Shown: piece after piece, positions 43,206-52,089 of the stretch
How positions within the stretch are numbered: the stretch's first letter is position 1
How the letters are laid out: each line of letters starts with the position of its first letter
The notes under the pieces: model-generated
Database searches by the model: none
Told to the model about the DNA's origin: nothing
Seen by the model: only the letters and a program-made list of their open reading frames with translations
Made by a program: the position numbers and the translations under genes
NCBI GenBank assembly: GCA_900552565.1
Contig: USAK01000001.1
Location: 96,079-160,078, forward strand
From: an uncultured Selenomonas sp.
GTDB taxonomy: Bacteria; Bacillota; Negativicutes; Selenomonadales; Selenomonadaceae
Reading direction: 5' to 3'
Length of the DNA: 64,000 bases

Positions 43206-43728
43206 GATTTGCCTCCAATCCTGCCGTTTCTGTCAATACGAGGTCGAGAAGGAATGCATGCGGCAGCTTCGCATCGATGAAGCGCGTGCGCAGGAGTTCT
43301 ACGCGCGGCTTGATTTTCGTGAGCACCCGTGCAGCTTTTTCTTCCGGCAGGGATGCGGCGAGCTCTAAGAGCGCCGGCAGATAGTCCGGCAGCTGTTTTT
43401 CCACATCGAGCCCGTTCGCAAGAAAGAGCTCTTTATAATGATGCATTTCCTCCGACTGCTTGCCAAAGTCCGTGCGTTCCTGTGTCGTCAGATAGAGATT
43501 CGTGTTCTGCGAGAAATCAAACGAACGCACATAAAGGTCCTCATATTCCTTTGCTCCGCTCTCCTCGACGAACGCGAGGAAATCCTCAAAGACGGAAACA
43601 GGCTGCTGTGCTTTGATTTCCCTGAAGGCCCTGCGGCAATCCGGCAGTTCCTGCCACCATGCAGCATCAGGGTATTCAAAGAGATGTGAGGTGAGCATCA
43701 GGACTTTCTGATAATCTTCCATTTCCAT
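43198..43728 (-). CDS. narJ: Nitrate reductase assembly chaperone
   Basis: 176 residues from the ATG at 43728, which follows the narH stop by 1 base; the longer frame to 43950 would lie inside narH. It is an all-helical NarJ/TorD-type chaperone that helps insert the molybdenum cofactor and the FS0 cluster into NarG and is not part of the final enzyme. It overlaps narI by 8 bases. Confidence 0.88.
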   Translation of the reverse strand: MEMEDYQKVLMLTSHLFEYPDAAWWQELPDCRRAFREIKAQQPVSVFEDFLAFVEESGAKEYEDLYVRSFDFSQNTNLYLTTQERTDFGKQSEEMHHYKELFLANGLDVEKQLPDYLPALLELAASLPEEKAARVLTKIKPRVELLRTRFIDAKLPHAFLLDLVLTETAGLEANHA

Positions 43729-43729
43729 C

Positions 43730-45154
43730 TCAGCACCCCCCGCCCGGGCAGGTGTAGCAGCCGCCGCCCTGACCTTTGCGCATTTCGCCATGGCTCTTGC
43801 CCTGAATGCCCGCAGGAATGTTGAAGCGGTTCTTGTACTTGGCAATGCCGAGCAGGCGGAACATCTTTTCGTAGACCTCCGGTGCAAACTCGAGATGTGC
43901 CGGCAGCTCATCATCCGTCGTCTTTGCACGCATGACAGAGCGCATGTCAAGCAGGCGCTGCAGCGTGCGCGTCATGACGGCCGTGTTGCCCGCCGCGAAA
44001 ATCTCGGCGAGGTAGGCAATCGGAATGCGCATCTCGTCGGCTTCCGGCAGGTAGCAGTCGGCCTCGACGCGGCGCGTAATCGGCGAAAGGGGCGGTACGT
44101 ACCAGACCATCGGCAGCGTGCGGAACTCCGGATGGAGCGGCAGGCCGAGCTGCCATTCTTTGACAATCTTATACACAGGCGAATTCTGTGCAGCCTGCAG
44201 CCATGCCTCAGAGATGCCCTCTTTGCGCGCAGCCTCGATGACCTCAGGGTCATTCGGGTCAGCGATGACATCGAGCACCTGATGATAGATTTCACCCTTG
44301 TCGCGCGTCGAAGCAGCGGCAACGACCTTATCCATATCGTAGAGCAGGATGCCCATGTAGCGCAGGCGGCCGACACACGTATCGGCGCAGACCGTCGGCA
44401 GACCGTTCTCAAGACGCGGGAAGCAGAAAATGCACTTCTCGGCCTTGTTCGTCTTCCAGTTGAAGTAAACCTTCTTGTACGGGCAGGCCGGCACGCAGTG
44501 ACGCCAGCCGCGGCAGCCGTCCTGCGAGACGAGCACAACGCCGTCCTCTTCGCGCTTGTAGATAGCACCGGACGGGCACGCTGCGACGCAGGCCGGATTC
44601 AGGCAGTGATTGCAGAGACGCGGCAGATATTTCATGAACAGGTCATGGAATTCCAGCATGATATCGCCGGACATGTTCTTGAGGTTGACGTCCTGACGGG
44701 CCGATTCGCCGTTGGCGAGGTCATCCTCCCAGTTCGGGCCCCATTTGATTTCCATGCGCTTGTTCGTAATCAGCGAACGCGGACGCGCAATCGGCTGATG
44801 GTTGCGGCGCTTCGAATGAATGAGCGTCTCATAGTCGTACGTCCACGGCTCATAGTAGTCGTCCATCTCCGGCTGGTCCGGATGATAGAAGAGCTTTAAG
44901 AGGCGCTCCGGCTTCGAACCCGTACGCAGCGCGAGCTTGCCGTCCTTGCCGAGTTTCCAGCCGCCCTTCCATTTTTCCTGGTCTTCCCAGTTCTTCGGAT
45001 AGCCGATGCCCGGTTTCGTCTCGACATTATTGAAATACATGTATTCCGCGCCTTCGCGGTTGGTCCAGACATTCTTGCAAGTGATGGAGCACGTATGGCA
45101 GCCAATGCACTTATCAAGATTCATGACCATGGAAATCTGAGCTTTAATCTTCAA
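43730..45154 (-). CDS. narH: Nitrate reductase beta subunit
   Basis: 474 residues from a TTG at 45154 (MKIKAQISMVMNLDKC), 9 bases after GGAGG and overlapping the narG stop by 11 bases. Four cluster-binding groups are visible: CIGCHTCSITC near residues 16-26, CNHCLNPACVAAC, CRGWRHCVPAC (Trp in the 3Fe-4S site) and CIFC...CADTC. It relays electrons from NarI to NarG. Confidence 0.93.
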   Translation of the reverse strand: MKIKAQISMVMNLDKCIGCHTCSITCKNVWTNREGAEYMYFNNVETKPGIGYPKNWEDQEKWKGGWKLGKDGKLALRTGSKPERLLKLFYHPDQPEMDDYYEPWTYDYETLIHSKRRNHQPIARPRSLITNKRMEIKWGPNWEDDLANGESARQDVNLKNMSGDIMLEFHDLFMKYLPRLCNHCLNPACVAACPSGAIYKREEDGVVLVSQDGCRGWRHCVPACPYKKVYFNWKTNKAEKCIFCFPRLENGLPTVCADTCVGRLRYMGILLYDMDKVVAAASTRDKGEIYHQVLDVIADPNDPEVIEAARKEGISEAWLQAAQNSPVYKIVKEWQLGLPLHPEFRTLPMVWYVPPLSPITRRVEADCYLPEADEMRIPIAYLAEIFAAGNTAVMTRTLQRLLDMRSVMRAKTTDDELPAHLEFAPEVYEKMFRLLGIAKYKNRFNIPAGIQGKSHGEMRKGQGGGCYTCPGGGC

Positions 45155-48100
45155 GCCAGTCAACCTCCCCCTGCATCTTGCGCGCGACCACATACATATC
45201 GCGCTGGTTGCCCGTTGGTCCATAGTAGTTAAAGCCATAGCTGAGCTGGCCATAGCCGCCGATCATATGCGTCGGCTTCATGTGAATGCGCGTCGGCGTA
45301 TTGTGCGTGCCGCTGCGCGTGCCCGTAATCTTCGAGGCCGGCACGTTGATGTGGCGGTCCTGTGCATGATGCATAAAGACCGTGCCCTGCGGGATACGCG
45401 GCGAAACGGCAACGCGCGACGTAACAACACCGTTGTGGTTGTAAAGTTCAATCCAGTCATTATCGCGTACGCCGATTTCCTTGGCATCCTTCTCGCTCAT
45501 CCAGACCGTCTGGCCGCCGCGGAACAGCGTCAGCATCTGCTGGCTGTCGAAGTACATGGAATGCGTCGACCACTTGTTGTGCGGCGTCAGATACTTCAGC
45601 GTAATTTCCTTCGCACCGCCCAAAAGGTTCTTAATCGGGCGGTAATCGAGAATCGGCTTGAACGTAGCCAGTGCCTCGCCGTACTCGCGCATCATCTGAT
45701 GGTCGAGGTAGAACGACTGACGGCCCGTGACCGTGCGGAACGGCACGAGTTCTTCAATATTCGTCGTGAACGGCGTATAGCGGCGGCCCTGATTGCTGCC
45801 TGTGAACGTCGGCGACGTAATCGTCTCTTTCGGCTGCGCGGCGATTTCGTCAAACGTGAAGCGTTCGCTCTCGCGGTCTTTGGCGAGATGCTCAAGATTT
45901 GTGAGGCCCGTCTTGTTGTTGAGGTCCTTGAACGCCTTGACTGCAACCTTGCCGTTCGTCGTCGTCGAAAGGCCCATGACAGCCTCAACAGCCTGACGTG
46001 CGTCGTAAATCGACGGCATGCCGTAAGAAATATAGTCCTTGTTTTCGATGACGCCGTTGCGGCGGCGGATTTCTTCGTATTCATCCGAAGAATCCCAAGT
46101 CATGGCCAAAGAGCCCATCTTCTTCGAGACATTCGGTCCGAGGGCAATCCACTTCTCATACGTTTTCGTGTAGTCGCGCGTGACCGGTACGAGTTTTGGC
46201 ATCGTCTTGCCCGGGATTGGCTCACATTCGCCCTTGCTCCAGTCGCGGATGACGCCTTCCGGCTGTGCCGTCTCACCCTCGCTGTCGTGGCCGATTGGCA
46301 CGGCGACGAGGTCTTCATACGGCTTGAGGTCGGCTTCTTTTGCAACTTTCGAGACAGCGCCTGCCAGTGTGCGGAATACATCCCAGTCGCTCTTAGCCTC
46401 CCAGAGCGGATTGACCGCTGCCTGGAACGGATGTACGAACGGATGCATATCCGTCGAAGAAATATCATCTTTCTCGTACCACGTAGCCGTCGGCAGTACG
46501 ACATCAGAGTACAGAGCCGTGCCGGCCATGCGGAAGTCGATATCGATGAGCAGGTCGAGCTTGCCTTCGGCAGCTCCGCCCGGCTTCTTAAGCTCTTCCT
46601 GCTCGCGCCATTTGACTTCCGTCGGACGCGTCGGACCTTCTTCCTCAGCAAAGACGGTATGCTCCGTGCCGAGCAGGTATTTATTGAAGAAATCGTTGCC
46701 CTTGGCCGAGGAGCCGAGGAGATTAGCCGTCCAGACAAAGAGATTGCGCGGGAAATTCTCCGGTGCATCCGGGTCTTCGGCGGCAAACTGCAGGCTCTTG
46801 TCCTTGAGGGAGTTCACGACGTATTTCTTGACGTCGATGCCCTGCTTCTTAGCGGCATCCGTCAGCTGCTGACCGCTCTTGTTGAACGTCGGATACGACG
46901 GCAGCCAGCCGAGGCGGGCAGCCATGACGTTGTAGTCCGCTGCATGGCGGTAGCGCGGTTTTTCCAGCGGCGAAACGAGGTCCTGCATGTCAATCTCGTC
47001 GCTGCGCCACTGGTCCGTCGCAAAATAATAGAACGACGTCGAATTCTGCAGACGCGGCGGAGCCTGCCAGTCCGTGGCCGTCATGACGCGGGCCCAGCCC
47101 TCTGCCGGACGCAGTTTCTCCTGGCCGACATAATGAGCCCAGCCGCCGCCGTTGCGGCCCTCAGAGCCCGTGAACAGCAGCAGGTTGAGAATCGTGCGGT
47201 AAACGATGTCGGCATGGAACCAGTGGTTGATGCCGCCGCCCATGATGACCATCGTTTTGCCCTTCGTCTTGATGGCGTTGTCGGCAAACTCACGGGCCGT
47301 ATGGATGCAGGTCTCAGCCGGCACACCCGTGTATTTTTCCTGCCATTTCGGCGTGTACGGCACATCATCTTCATACGAGGATGCACATTCGCCGCCGAGG
47401 CCGCGGTCGATGGCGTAGTTGGCCAGCGTCAGGTCGTAGACCGTCGTGACGAGGACATCGCCATCTTTCGTCTTGATGCGTTTTGCCGGTACCATGCGGC
47501 GGATGACGCGGCTCTCGCGCTCATTGCCGAAGTACGGGAATTCCATCTCGACGACTTCATCAAACTTGCCGAAGACCGAAAGCTGCGGCACGATTTTCTC
47601 GCCTGTATCGCGGTCTTCCTCGCGCAGGTTCCATTTCTTGTGATTGTCCCAGCGGTCGCCCATCGTGCCGTTCGGTACGACGAGTCTGCCCGTGAGCTCA
47701 TCAATGACATAATGCTTGAACTCGGCATGCTTGTCCTCGCGGCCCATGTCCTTGCCGTTGAGGAAACGTCCCGACTCATAGCTGCCGTCCTCACGCTTGT
47801 CGAGGCGCACGAGGAACGGGAAATCCGTGTAATGGCGCGTGTAATCCGTGAAGAACTTCGACGGCTCACCCCAATAATACTCATTGAGGATGACATGGCC
47901 CATGGCCATGGCAAACGCAGCATCGCTGCCGACTTTCAGGGAAATCCACGTATCGGCAACAGTCGTCGACTCCGCATAGTCCGGTGCAATAGAAACGACC
48001 TTCGTGCCTTTATAGCGCGCTTCAATGAGGAAATGCGCATCCGGCGTACGCGTCAGCGGTACATTCGAGCCCCACGTGATGATGTAGCCGGAGTTGAACC

Positions 48101-48827
48101 AGTCCGAAGACTCCGGTACGTCCGTCTGGTCGCCCCAGACCTGCGGGCTTGCCGGCGGCAGGTCGGCATACCAGTCATAGAAGGACAGGGCCGCGCCGCC
48201 CATGAGCTGCATAAAGCGCGCGCCAGCGGCATACGACATCATCGATTTGGCCGGAATGACGGCGAACGCAAAGTTGCGGTCCGGACCGTATTTCATCGCC
48301 GTATGCAGAAGCGACGAAGCGATGAGCTCCGAAACTTCGTCCCAGCTCGAACGCACAAAGCCGCCCTTGCCGCGGGCTTCCTTGTACTGCTTCGTCTTTG
48401 CCGGGTCATTGGCAATGCTCTGCCAAGCCTCAAGCGCCGTCTTGTGCTCTTTGCGCGCCTTGCGCCAAAGGGCAGCGAGCTCGCCGCGCAGATACGGATA
48501 CTTCACGCGGTGCGGGCTGTAGAGATACCAAGAAAACGTCGAACCACGGGGGCAGCCACGCGGCTCAAAGTCCGGCATGTCCGGGCTCGTCTCAGGATAA
48601 TTGTGCTCCTGATTCTCCCAGGCAACCAGACCGTTCTTTACGTAAATGTTCCAGCAGCACGAACCCGTGCAGTTGACTCCATGCGTCGAATGAACGCATT
48701 TGTCGAATGACCAGCGGTCACGATACGTATTTTCCCACTCACGGCCGCCTTCGAACAGCTGCTGGTGTCCCGTCGCCGATTTCTCGACCGGAATGAGATG
48801 CTTCCATTTCTTAAAGATATTGCTCAC
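45144..48827 (-). CDS. narG: Respiratory nitrate reductase alpha subunit
   Basis: 1227 residues, the Bacillus-like length. FS0 ligands are His49, Cys53, Cys57 and Cys92 (HGVNCTGSC and RGCPRG), at the same positions as in Escherichia coli NarG. Asp222 (DWYADLPPASP) matches the molybdenum ligand. It holds bis-MGD and reduces nitrate to nitrite on the cytoplasmic face. It is the first gene of narGHJI. An Fnr-type box lies about 41 bases upstream of the predicted transcript start. Confidence 0.96.
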   Translation of the reverse strand: MSNIFKKWKHLIPVEKSATGHQQLFEGGREWENTYRDRWSFDKCVHSTHGVNCTGSCCWNIYVKNGLVAWENQEHNYPETSPDMPDFEPRGCPRGSTFSWYLYSPHRVKYPYLRGELAALWRKARKEHKTALEAWQSIANDPAKTKQYKEARGKGGFVRSSWDEVSELIASSLLHTAMKYGPDRNFAFAVIPAKSMMSYAAGARFMQLMGGAALSFYDWYADLPPASPQVWGDQTDVPESSDWFNSGYIITWGSNVPLTRTPDAHFLIEARYKGTKVVSIAPDYAESTTVADTWISLKVGSDAAFAMAMGHVILNEYYWGEPSKFFTDYTRHYTDFPFLVRLDKREDGSYESGRFLNGKDMGREDKHAEFKHYVIDELTGRLVVPNGTMGDRWDNHKKWNLREEDRDTGEKIVPQLSVFGKFDEVVEMEFPYFGNERESRVIRRMVPAKRIKTKDGDVLVTTVYDLTLANYAIDRGLGGECASSYEDDVPYTPKWQEKYTGVPAETCIHTAREFADNAIKTKGKTMVIMGGGINHWFHADIVYRTILNLLLFTGSEGRNGGGWAHYVGQEKLRPAEGWARVMTATDWQAPPRLQNSTSFYYFATDQWRSDEIDMQDLVSPLEKPRYRHAADYNVMAARLGWLPSYPTFNKSGQQLTDAAKKQGIDVKKYVVNSLKDKSLQFAAEDPDAPENFPRNLFVWTANLLGSSAKGNDFFNKYLLGTEHTVFAEEEGPTRPTEVKWREQEELKKPGGAAEGKLDLLIDIDFRMAGTALYSDVVLPTATWYEKDDISSTDMHPFVHPFQAAVNPLWEAKSDWDVFRTLAGAVSKVAKEADLKPYEDLVAVPIGHDSEGETAQPEGVIRDWSKGECEPIPGKTMPKLVPVTRDYTKTYEKWIALGPNVSKKMGSLAMTWDSSDEYEEIRRRNGVIENKDYISYGMPSIYDARQAVEAVMGLSTTTNGKVAVKAFKDLNNKTGLTNLEHLAKDRESERFTFDEIAAQPKETITSPTFTGSNQGRRYTPFTTNIEELVPFRTVTGRQSFYLDHQMMREYGEALATFKPILDYRPIKNLLGGAKEITLKYLTPHNKWSTHSMYFDSQQMLTLFRGGQTVWMSEKDAKEIGVRDNDWIELYNHNGVVTSRVAVSPRIPQGTVFMHHAQDRHINVPASKITGTRSGTHNTPTRIHMKPTHMIGGYGQLSYGFNYYGPTGNQRDMYVVARKMQGEVDWLED

Positions 48828-48851
48828 GTCATCACCCTCCTGTTGTATATC

Positions 48852-48857
48852 ATTCTA
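48852..48857 (-). promoter_or_regulatory. narG -10 element
   Basis: TAGAAT on the minus strand, 25 bases before the start codon. It predicts a transcript start near 48845. No -35 consensus, as expected for an activated promoter. Confidence 0.55.
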
Positions 48858-48879
48858 TCCGATTTTATCTCTCACTCAT

Positions 48880-48893
48880 GTGACAAACATCAC
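48880..48893 (-). promoter_or_regulatory. Fnr-type site upstream of narG
   Basis: GTGATGTTTGTCAC on the minus strand (GTGA-N6-TCAC), centred about 41.5 bases upstream of the predicted start. It fits the Bacillus subtilis Fnr consensus TGTGA-N6-TCAC. Confidence 0.7.
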
Positions 48894-48911
48894 CGCATGT
48901 TGTTTTTAAAG

Positions 48912-48946
48912 AAAAAAATATCTGCTGAGGCAATTCTCAGCAGATA
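48912..48946 (-). terminator. Terminator after fnr
   Basis: TATCTGCTGAG / CTCAGCAGATA followed by seven Ts on the minus strand. Confidence 0.9.
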
Positions 48947-48980
48947 CTGCGTCTCATTTCAACGGACTCTTACACTTCTG

Positions 48981-49688
48981 TCATTCGATATTGCAGATTT
49001 CCAAGCCACAATTCTCACACTGGATGGCCTGTTTGAGATAGTCGATGTCCTTGATGAAAATCAGATGGCCGCGGTATTCGATGATGCCGGCCTTCCTGAG
49101 CTCGCTGAGCATGCGGTTGAGGCTTTCGCGGGCCGTTGCGGAGTAGTTCGCGAGTTCCTGATTCGTCAGCGGCACGGAAATGAGGATGCCGCCATCGGTT
49201 TCCTTGCCATAGCTGTTCGCGAGGCGGATGAGCGTGGAATAAAGCGCGCCCTTCTTGCCATAGAGCAGCAGGTCGCGGAATTTGGAATGCTGCTTGCGCA
49301 TATGTGCACCCATGATTTTGAGCAGATTGATGGCCAGCGACGGCTTTTTCTCAAGGTAGCTCTGCAGCACAGGGAATTCGATGGCATAGACCTCGGCCGC
49401 ACTCTGGGCCACAGCATTGAAGATATAGACCGGCTTCTTCTCGTAAAGCGGCAGTTCCCCGATGATGCCGCCGCGCGACGCGAGGCGCAGGGAGAGCACA
49501 CGGCCGGACATCGCGTACTTCGTGATGAAGATATGCCCCGAGCGCACGATGTAAAAATACCGCGCCGTATCCCCTTCATGAAACAGATATTCCCCGTCGT
49601 GCAGCATGATGATTTTGCCCGGAATCTCGTAAAAATGACGTACGAGTGCTTCCATCTGCTCCTGCTGCTTTTTCTTGCTTTCTTCCAT
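48981..49688 (-). CDS. fnr: Fnr-type oxygen-responsive regulator (Bacillus type, C-terminal cluster)
   Basis: 235 residues from the ATG at 49688, with AAGGGG 8 bases upstream. The order is cyclic-nucleotide-like beta roll (about 20-115), dimer helix (about 115-145) and Crp helix-turn-helix (about 175-200). The recognition helix (ARESLNRML) has the R-E-x3-R pattern that reads GTGA. There is no N-terminal Cys cluster; instead Cys224, Cys227 and Cys232 form CxxCxxxxC at the C-terminus, the spacing of the 4Fe-4S ligands of B. subtilis Fnr, and Asp139 is near the position of its fourth ligand. It probably activates narG and narK when oxygen is absent. Confidence 0.88.
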   Translation of the reverse strand: MEESKKKQQEQMEALVRHFYEIPGKIIMLHDGEYLFHEGDTARYFYIVRSGHIFITKYAMSGRVLSLRLASRGGIIGELPLYEKKPVYIFNAVAQSAAEVYAIEFPVLQSYLEKKPSLAINLLKIMGAHMRKQHSKFRDLLLYGKKGALYSTLIRLANSYGKETDGGILISVPLTNQELANYSATARESLNRMLSELRKAGIIEYRGHLIFIKDIDYLKQAIQCENCGLEICNIE

Positions 49689-49739
49689 AGATGCGACCCC
49701 TTTTCCTTCCCTAGATATACCACAAAAAGCTCTATTCAT

Positions 49740-49770
49740 ACAGAAGTATACATCATATGTATACTTCTGT
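49740..49770. promoter_or_regulatory. 31-bp perfect palindrome over the fnr promoter
   Basis: Two 14-base arms (ACAGAAGTATACAT and its exact complement) around 3 bases. It covers the -10 and nearly all of the -35 of the predicted fnr promoter (ATGACA 49768-49773, 17 bases, TATACT 49745-49750, minus strand). This is a repressor-type position, and the sequence is not an Fnr box. Confidence 0.65.
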
Positions 49771-49821
49771 CATAAAATACATTCTTCCTGTTCAGGATAC
49801 GTTAAACTTTTCGTGTGCGCC

Positions 49822-49835
49822 GTGATATTTGTTAC
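49822..49835 (+). promoter_or_regulatory. Fnr-type site upstream of narK, distal
   Basis: GTGATATTTGTTAC, one mismatch from GTGA-N6-TCAC. Its centre is 21 bases (two helical turns) upstream of the next site. Confidence 0.55.
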
Positions 49836-49842
49836 ATTTGGC

Positions 49843-49856
49843 GTGATTTTTTTTAC
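49843..49856 (+). promoter_or_regulatory. Fnr-type site upstream of narK, proximal
   Basis: GTGATTTTTTTTAC, centred about 41.5 bases upstream of the predicted start set by TATAAT at 49879-49884. Confidence 0.6.
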
Positions 49857-49878
49857 AGATTATTTGATATATCTACTC

Positions 49879-49884
49879 TATAAT
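49879..49884 (+). promoter_or_regulatory. narK -10 element
   Basis: TATAAT, 62 bases before the narK ATG. No -35 consensus; the Fnr-type site takes its place. Confidence 0.65.
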
Positions 49885-49946
49885 GTGACAAAGAGCTTAT
49901 CGTTTTTTATTGCTTATTCGAATTCCATAGCAAAGGAGAGTTATCC

Positions 49947-51275
49947 ATGGCAGAAACATCGGTAATGAAGAAATTGGGGCCCAACCCCACGCGTAAGGAA
50001 ATCCTTGCGAACTGGCAGCCTGAGGACACAGAATTCTGGGAGAAGTTCGGCAAGAAAATCGCAAAGGAAAATCTCTACACGTCCACGTGGGCTCTGGTCC
50101 TTTCCTTCGTCGTTTGGACGCTTTGGGCCACGATTGCCGCGAAGCTCAACGCCGTCGGCTTCAACTTCACGGCAGACCAGCTCTTTACGCTTGCAGCCCT
50201 GCCGGGTCTCGTCGGTGCGACGGGCCGTCTTTTTTACACGTATCTGCCTGGCCTGATTGGCGGCCGCAACTCGGCCTTCATCACGACGGCCCTGCTGCTG
50301 TTCCCGCTGTTCGGCCTCGGCCGTGCCCTGCAGAACCCGACGACGTCGTATGACACGTTTGTCATCCTCGTTTTGTTCATCGGCATCGCCGGTGCCAACT
50401 TCTCTGCCTCGATGGCCAACATCGGCTTCTTCTTCCCGATGCGCGAGAAAGGCCTGGCTCTCGGCATCAACGCCGGCGTCGGCAATCTCGGTGTTTCGCT
50501 CATCTACCTCACGGCTCCGCTGCTGCTCGGCTGGAATCTCTCCGGACTCTTCGGCCCCGGCGTCAACGGCCTTTACGTCCAGAACGTCTGCTACTTCTGG
50601 ATTATCCCGACGGCCCTGACGCTTGTGCTCATCTGGAAATTCATGGACAACCTGCCCATGCCGAAACCGAATCCGAAAGCCATGTTCTCGATTTTTGGCA
50701 ACAAGCACACGTGGCTCATGTGCTGGATTTACACCTGCGGCTTCGGTTCGTTCATCGGCTTCTCCGCAGCCCTCGGTCTGCTCGTCTCGAAAGAATTCCC
50801 TGAGGTCTCGTTCTCGATGGCCGCATTCCTCGGACCGTTCATCGGTGCTGGCATCCGTCCGGTCGGCGGCTGGCTCGCCGATAAAATCAACTGCGGTTCG
50901 CGCGTCACGCTGATTTCCCTGTTCATCATGGTCGCAGCCGCTGTCGTCAGCCTGCTTGGCCTGCAGGCCCACAATTTCGTCATGTTCTTCGCTTCGTTCC
51001 TGCTGCTGTTCCTGACGACGGGCTTTGTCAACGGCGCTTCATTCCGCATGATTCCGTACATTTTCAAAGACGGCGGCAAATCTTCGCTCGTCACGGGCTT
51101 CACGGCCGCGATTGCCGCTTACGGCGCTTTCCTGATCCCGAAGCTCTTCGGCTGGTCCTATGCCGCTTTCGGCAACGTCTACATGGCCTTCTACATCCTG
51201 ATTGCCTTCATGGTCAGCACGATTGTCGTCACGTGGTATTTCTACGACCGCAAAGGCTCGGGCATCAAGTGCTGA
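49947..51275 (+). CDS. narK: Nitrate/nitrite transporter (MFS)
   Basis: 442 residues with 12 membrane segments after a hydrophilic N-terminus of about 45 residues. Nitrate-signature Gly-rich helices are visible (GIAGANFSASMANIGFFFP and GLALGINAGVGNLGVS), plus the MFS loop GGRNSAF. It imports nitrate and/or exports nitrite. AAAGGAGAG precedes the ATG. It is divergent from fnr and followed by moaC. Confidence 0.93.
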   Translation: MAETSVMKKLGPNPTRKEILANWQPEDTEFWEKFGKKIAKENLYTSTWALVLSFVVWTLWATIAAKLNAVGFNFTADQLFTLAALPGLVGATGRLFYTYLPGLIGGRNSAFITTALLLFPLFGLGRALQNPTTSYDTFVILVLFIGIAGANFSASMANIGFFFPMREKGLALGINAGVGNLGVSLIYLTAPLLLGWNLSGLFGPGVNGLYVQNVCYFWIIPTALTLVLIWKFMDNLPMPKPNPKAMFSIFGNKHTWLMCWIYTCGFGSFIGFSAALGLLVSKEFPEVSFSMAAFLGPFIGAGIRPVGGWLADKINCGSRVTLISLFIMVAAAVVSLLGLQAHNFVMFFASFLLLFLTTGFVNGASFRMIPYIFKDGGKSSLVTGFTAAIAAYGAFLIPKLFGWSYAAFGNVYMAFYILIAFMVSTIVVTWYFYDRKGSGIKC

Positions 51276-51310
51276 TTATCGCAGCTTTACCCCCAAAACT
51301 ATGATAAAAT

Positions 51311-51339
51311 AAAAGTCAGGCCGTACGGCCTGACTTTTT
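51311..51339 (+). terminator. Terminator after narK
   Basis: AAAAGTCAGGCC / GGCCTGACTTTTT with a 4-base loop. Confidence 0.88.
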
Positions 51340-51405
51340 CATGTTCAGAAACGAAATGATACGATACTTAGTAAGATTAGTAAGATAAGAAAGAAGGTCA
51401 CTTTT

Positions 51406-51909
51406 ATGGCATATGAAAACGGACTCACGCATTTTGACCCAAGCGGACAGGCCATCATGGTCGATGTCAGCGGCAAGCAGGAGACGAGCCGCACGGCCAT
51501 TGCCTCGGGACGCATCCATGTCAATAAAGCCGTCTATGAGGCCATTGAGCAGGGCACGGCCAAGAAAGGCGATGTACTCGGCACCGCGCGCATCGCGGGC
51601 ATCATGGCGGCCAAGAACACGAGCTCAGTCATCCCGCTCTGCCACCCGCTGCCCATTGCGAAATGCAGTGTCGACTTCACGATGCTGCCCGAGGAATCCG
51701 CAGTCGAAGCCAGAGCCACGGTCAAAGTCACGGGACAGACCGGCGTCGAGATGGAAGCGCTCCATTCCGTCAGCGTAGCCCTGCTGACCATCTACGACAT
51801 GTGCAAAGCTCTCGACAAGGGCATGGAAATCCAGTACATCCACCTTGAGAAAAAGACAGGCGGCAAAAGCGGCACCTACATACGCCCAGAAGAGACAAGC
51901 AAAAAATAA
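51406..51909 (+). CDS. moaC: Cyclic pyranopterin monophosphate synthase
   Basis: 167 residues. MoaC motifs: [31 protein letters not shown] and [20 protein letters not shown]. With MoaA it makes cyclic pyranopterin monophosphate, the first committed intermediate of molybdenum cofactor, needed by NarG. GAAGG precedes the ATG. It has its own short upstream region after the narK terminator. No other moa or moe genes are in the window. Confidence 0.95.
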   Translation: MAYENGLTHFDPSGQAIMVDVSGKQETSRTAIASGRIHVNKAVYEAIEQGTAKKGDVLGTARIAGIMAAKNTSSVIPLCHPLPIAKCSVDFTMLPEESAVEARATVKVTGQTGVEMEALHSVSVALLTIYDMCKALDKGMEIQYIHLEKKTGGKSGTYIRPEETSKK

Positions 51910-52089
51910 AAGAACAACCCAACAAATGGAGTGTTTCTTCCAACAAGATTGGATTGCCCTTTCACTTGAAACGCTATATGATAAAAGGCAGATGGATTGA
52001 TTGAGTTGATTCGTCAGCTCCCCCCTCATCCATCTCCCCTTATATTTTTCCCTCATTCGAGTCAGCATACGATGTGCAGGCTCTTTTTT
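51910..52089. other. Intergenic region between convergent genes
   Basis: It holds a loose AGATGGAT / ATCCATCT hairpin (about 51991-52038) that may end either transcript. No gene is seen. Confidence 0.35.

Noticed and set aside
45267..48710. 1147-codon open frame on the plus strand opposite narG
   Set aside because: It is a shadow of narG codon bias; its translation is Arg/Val/Leu-rich without domains, and narG is certain.
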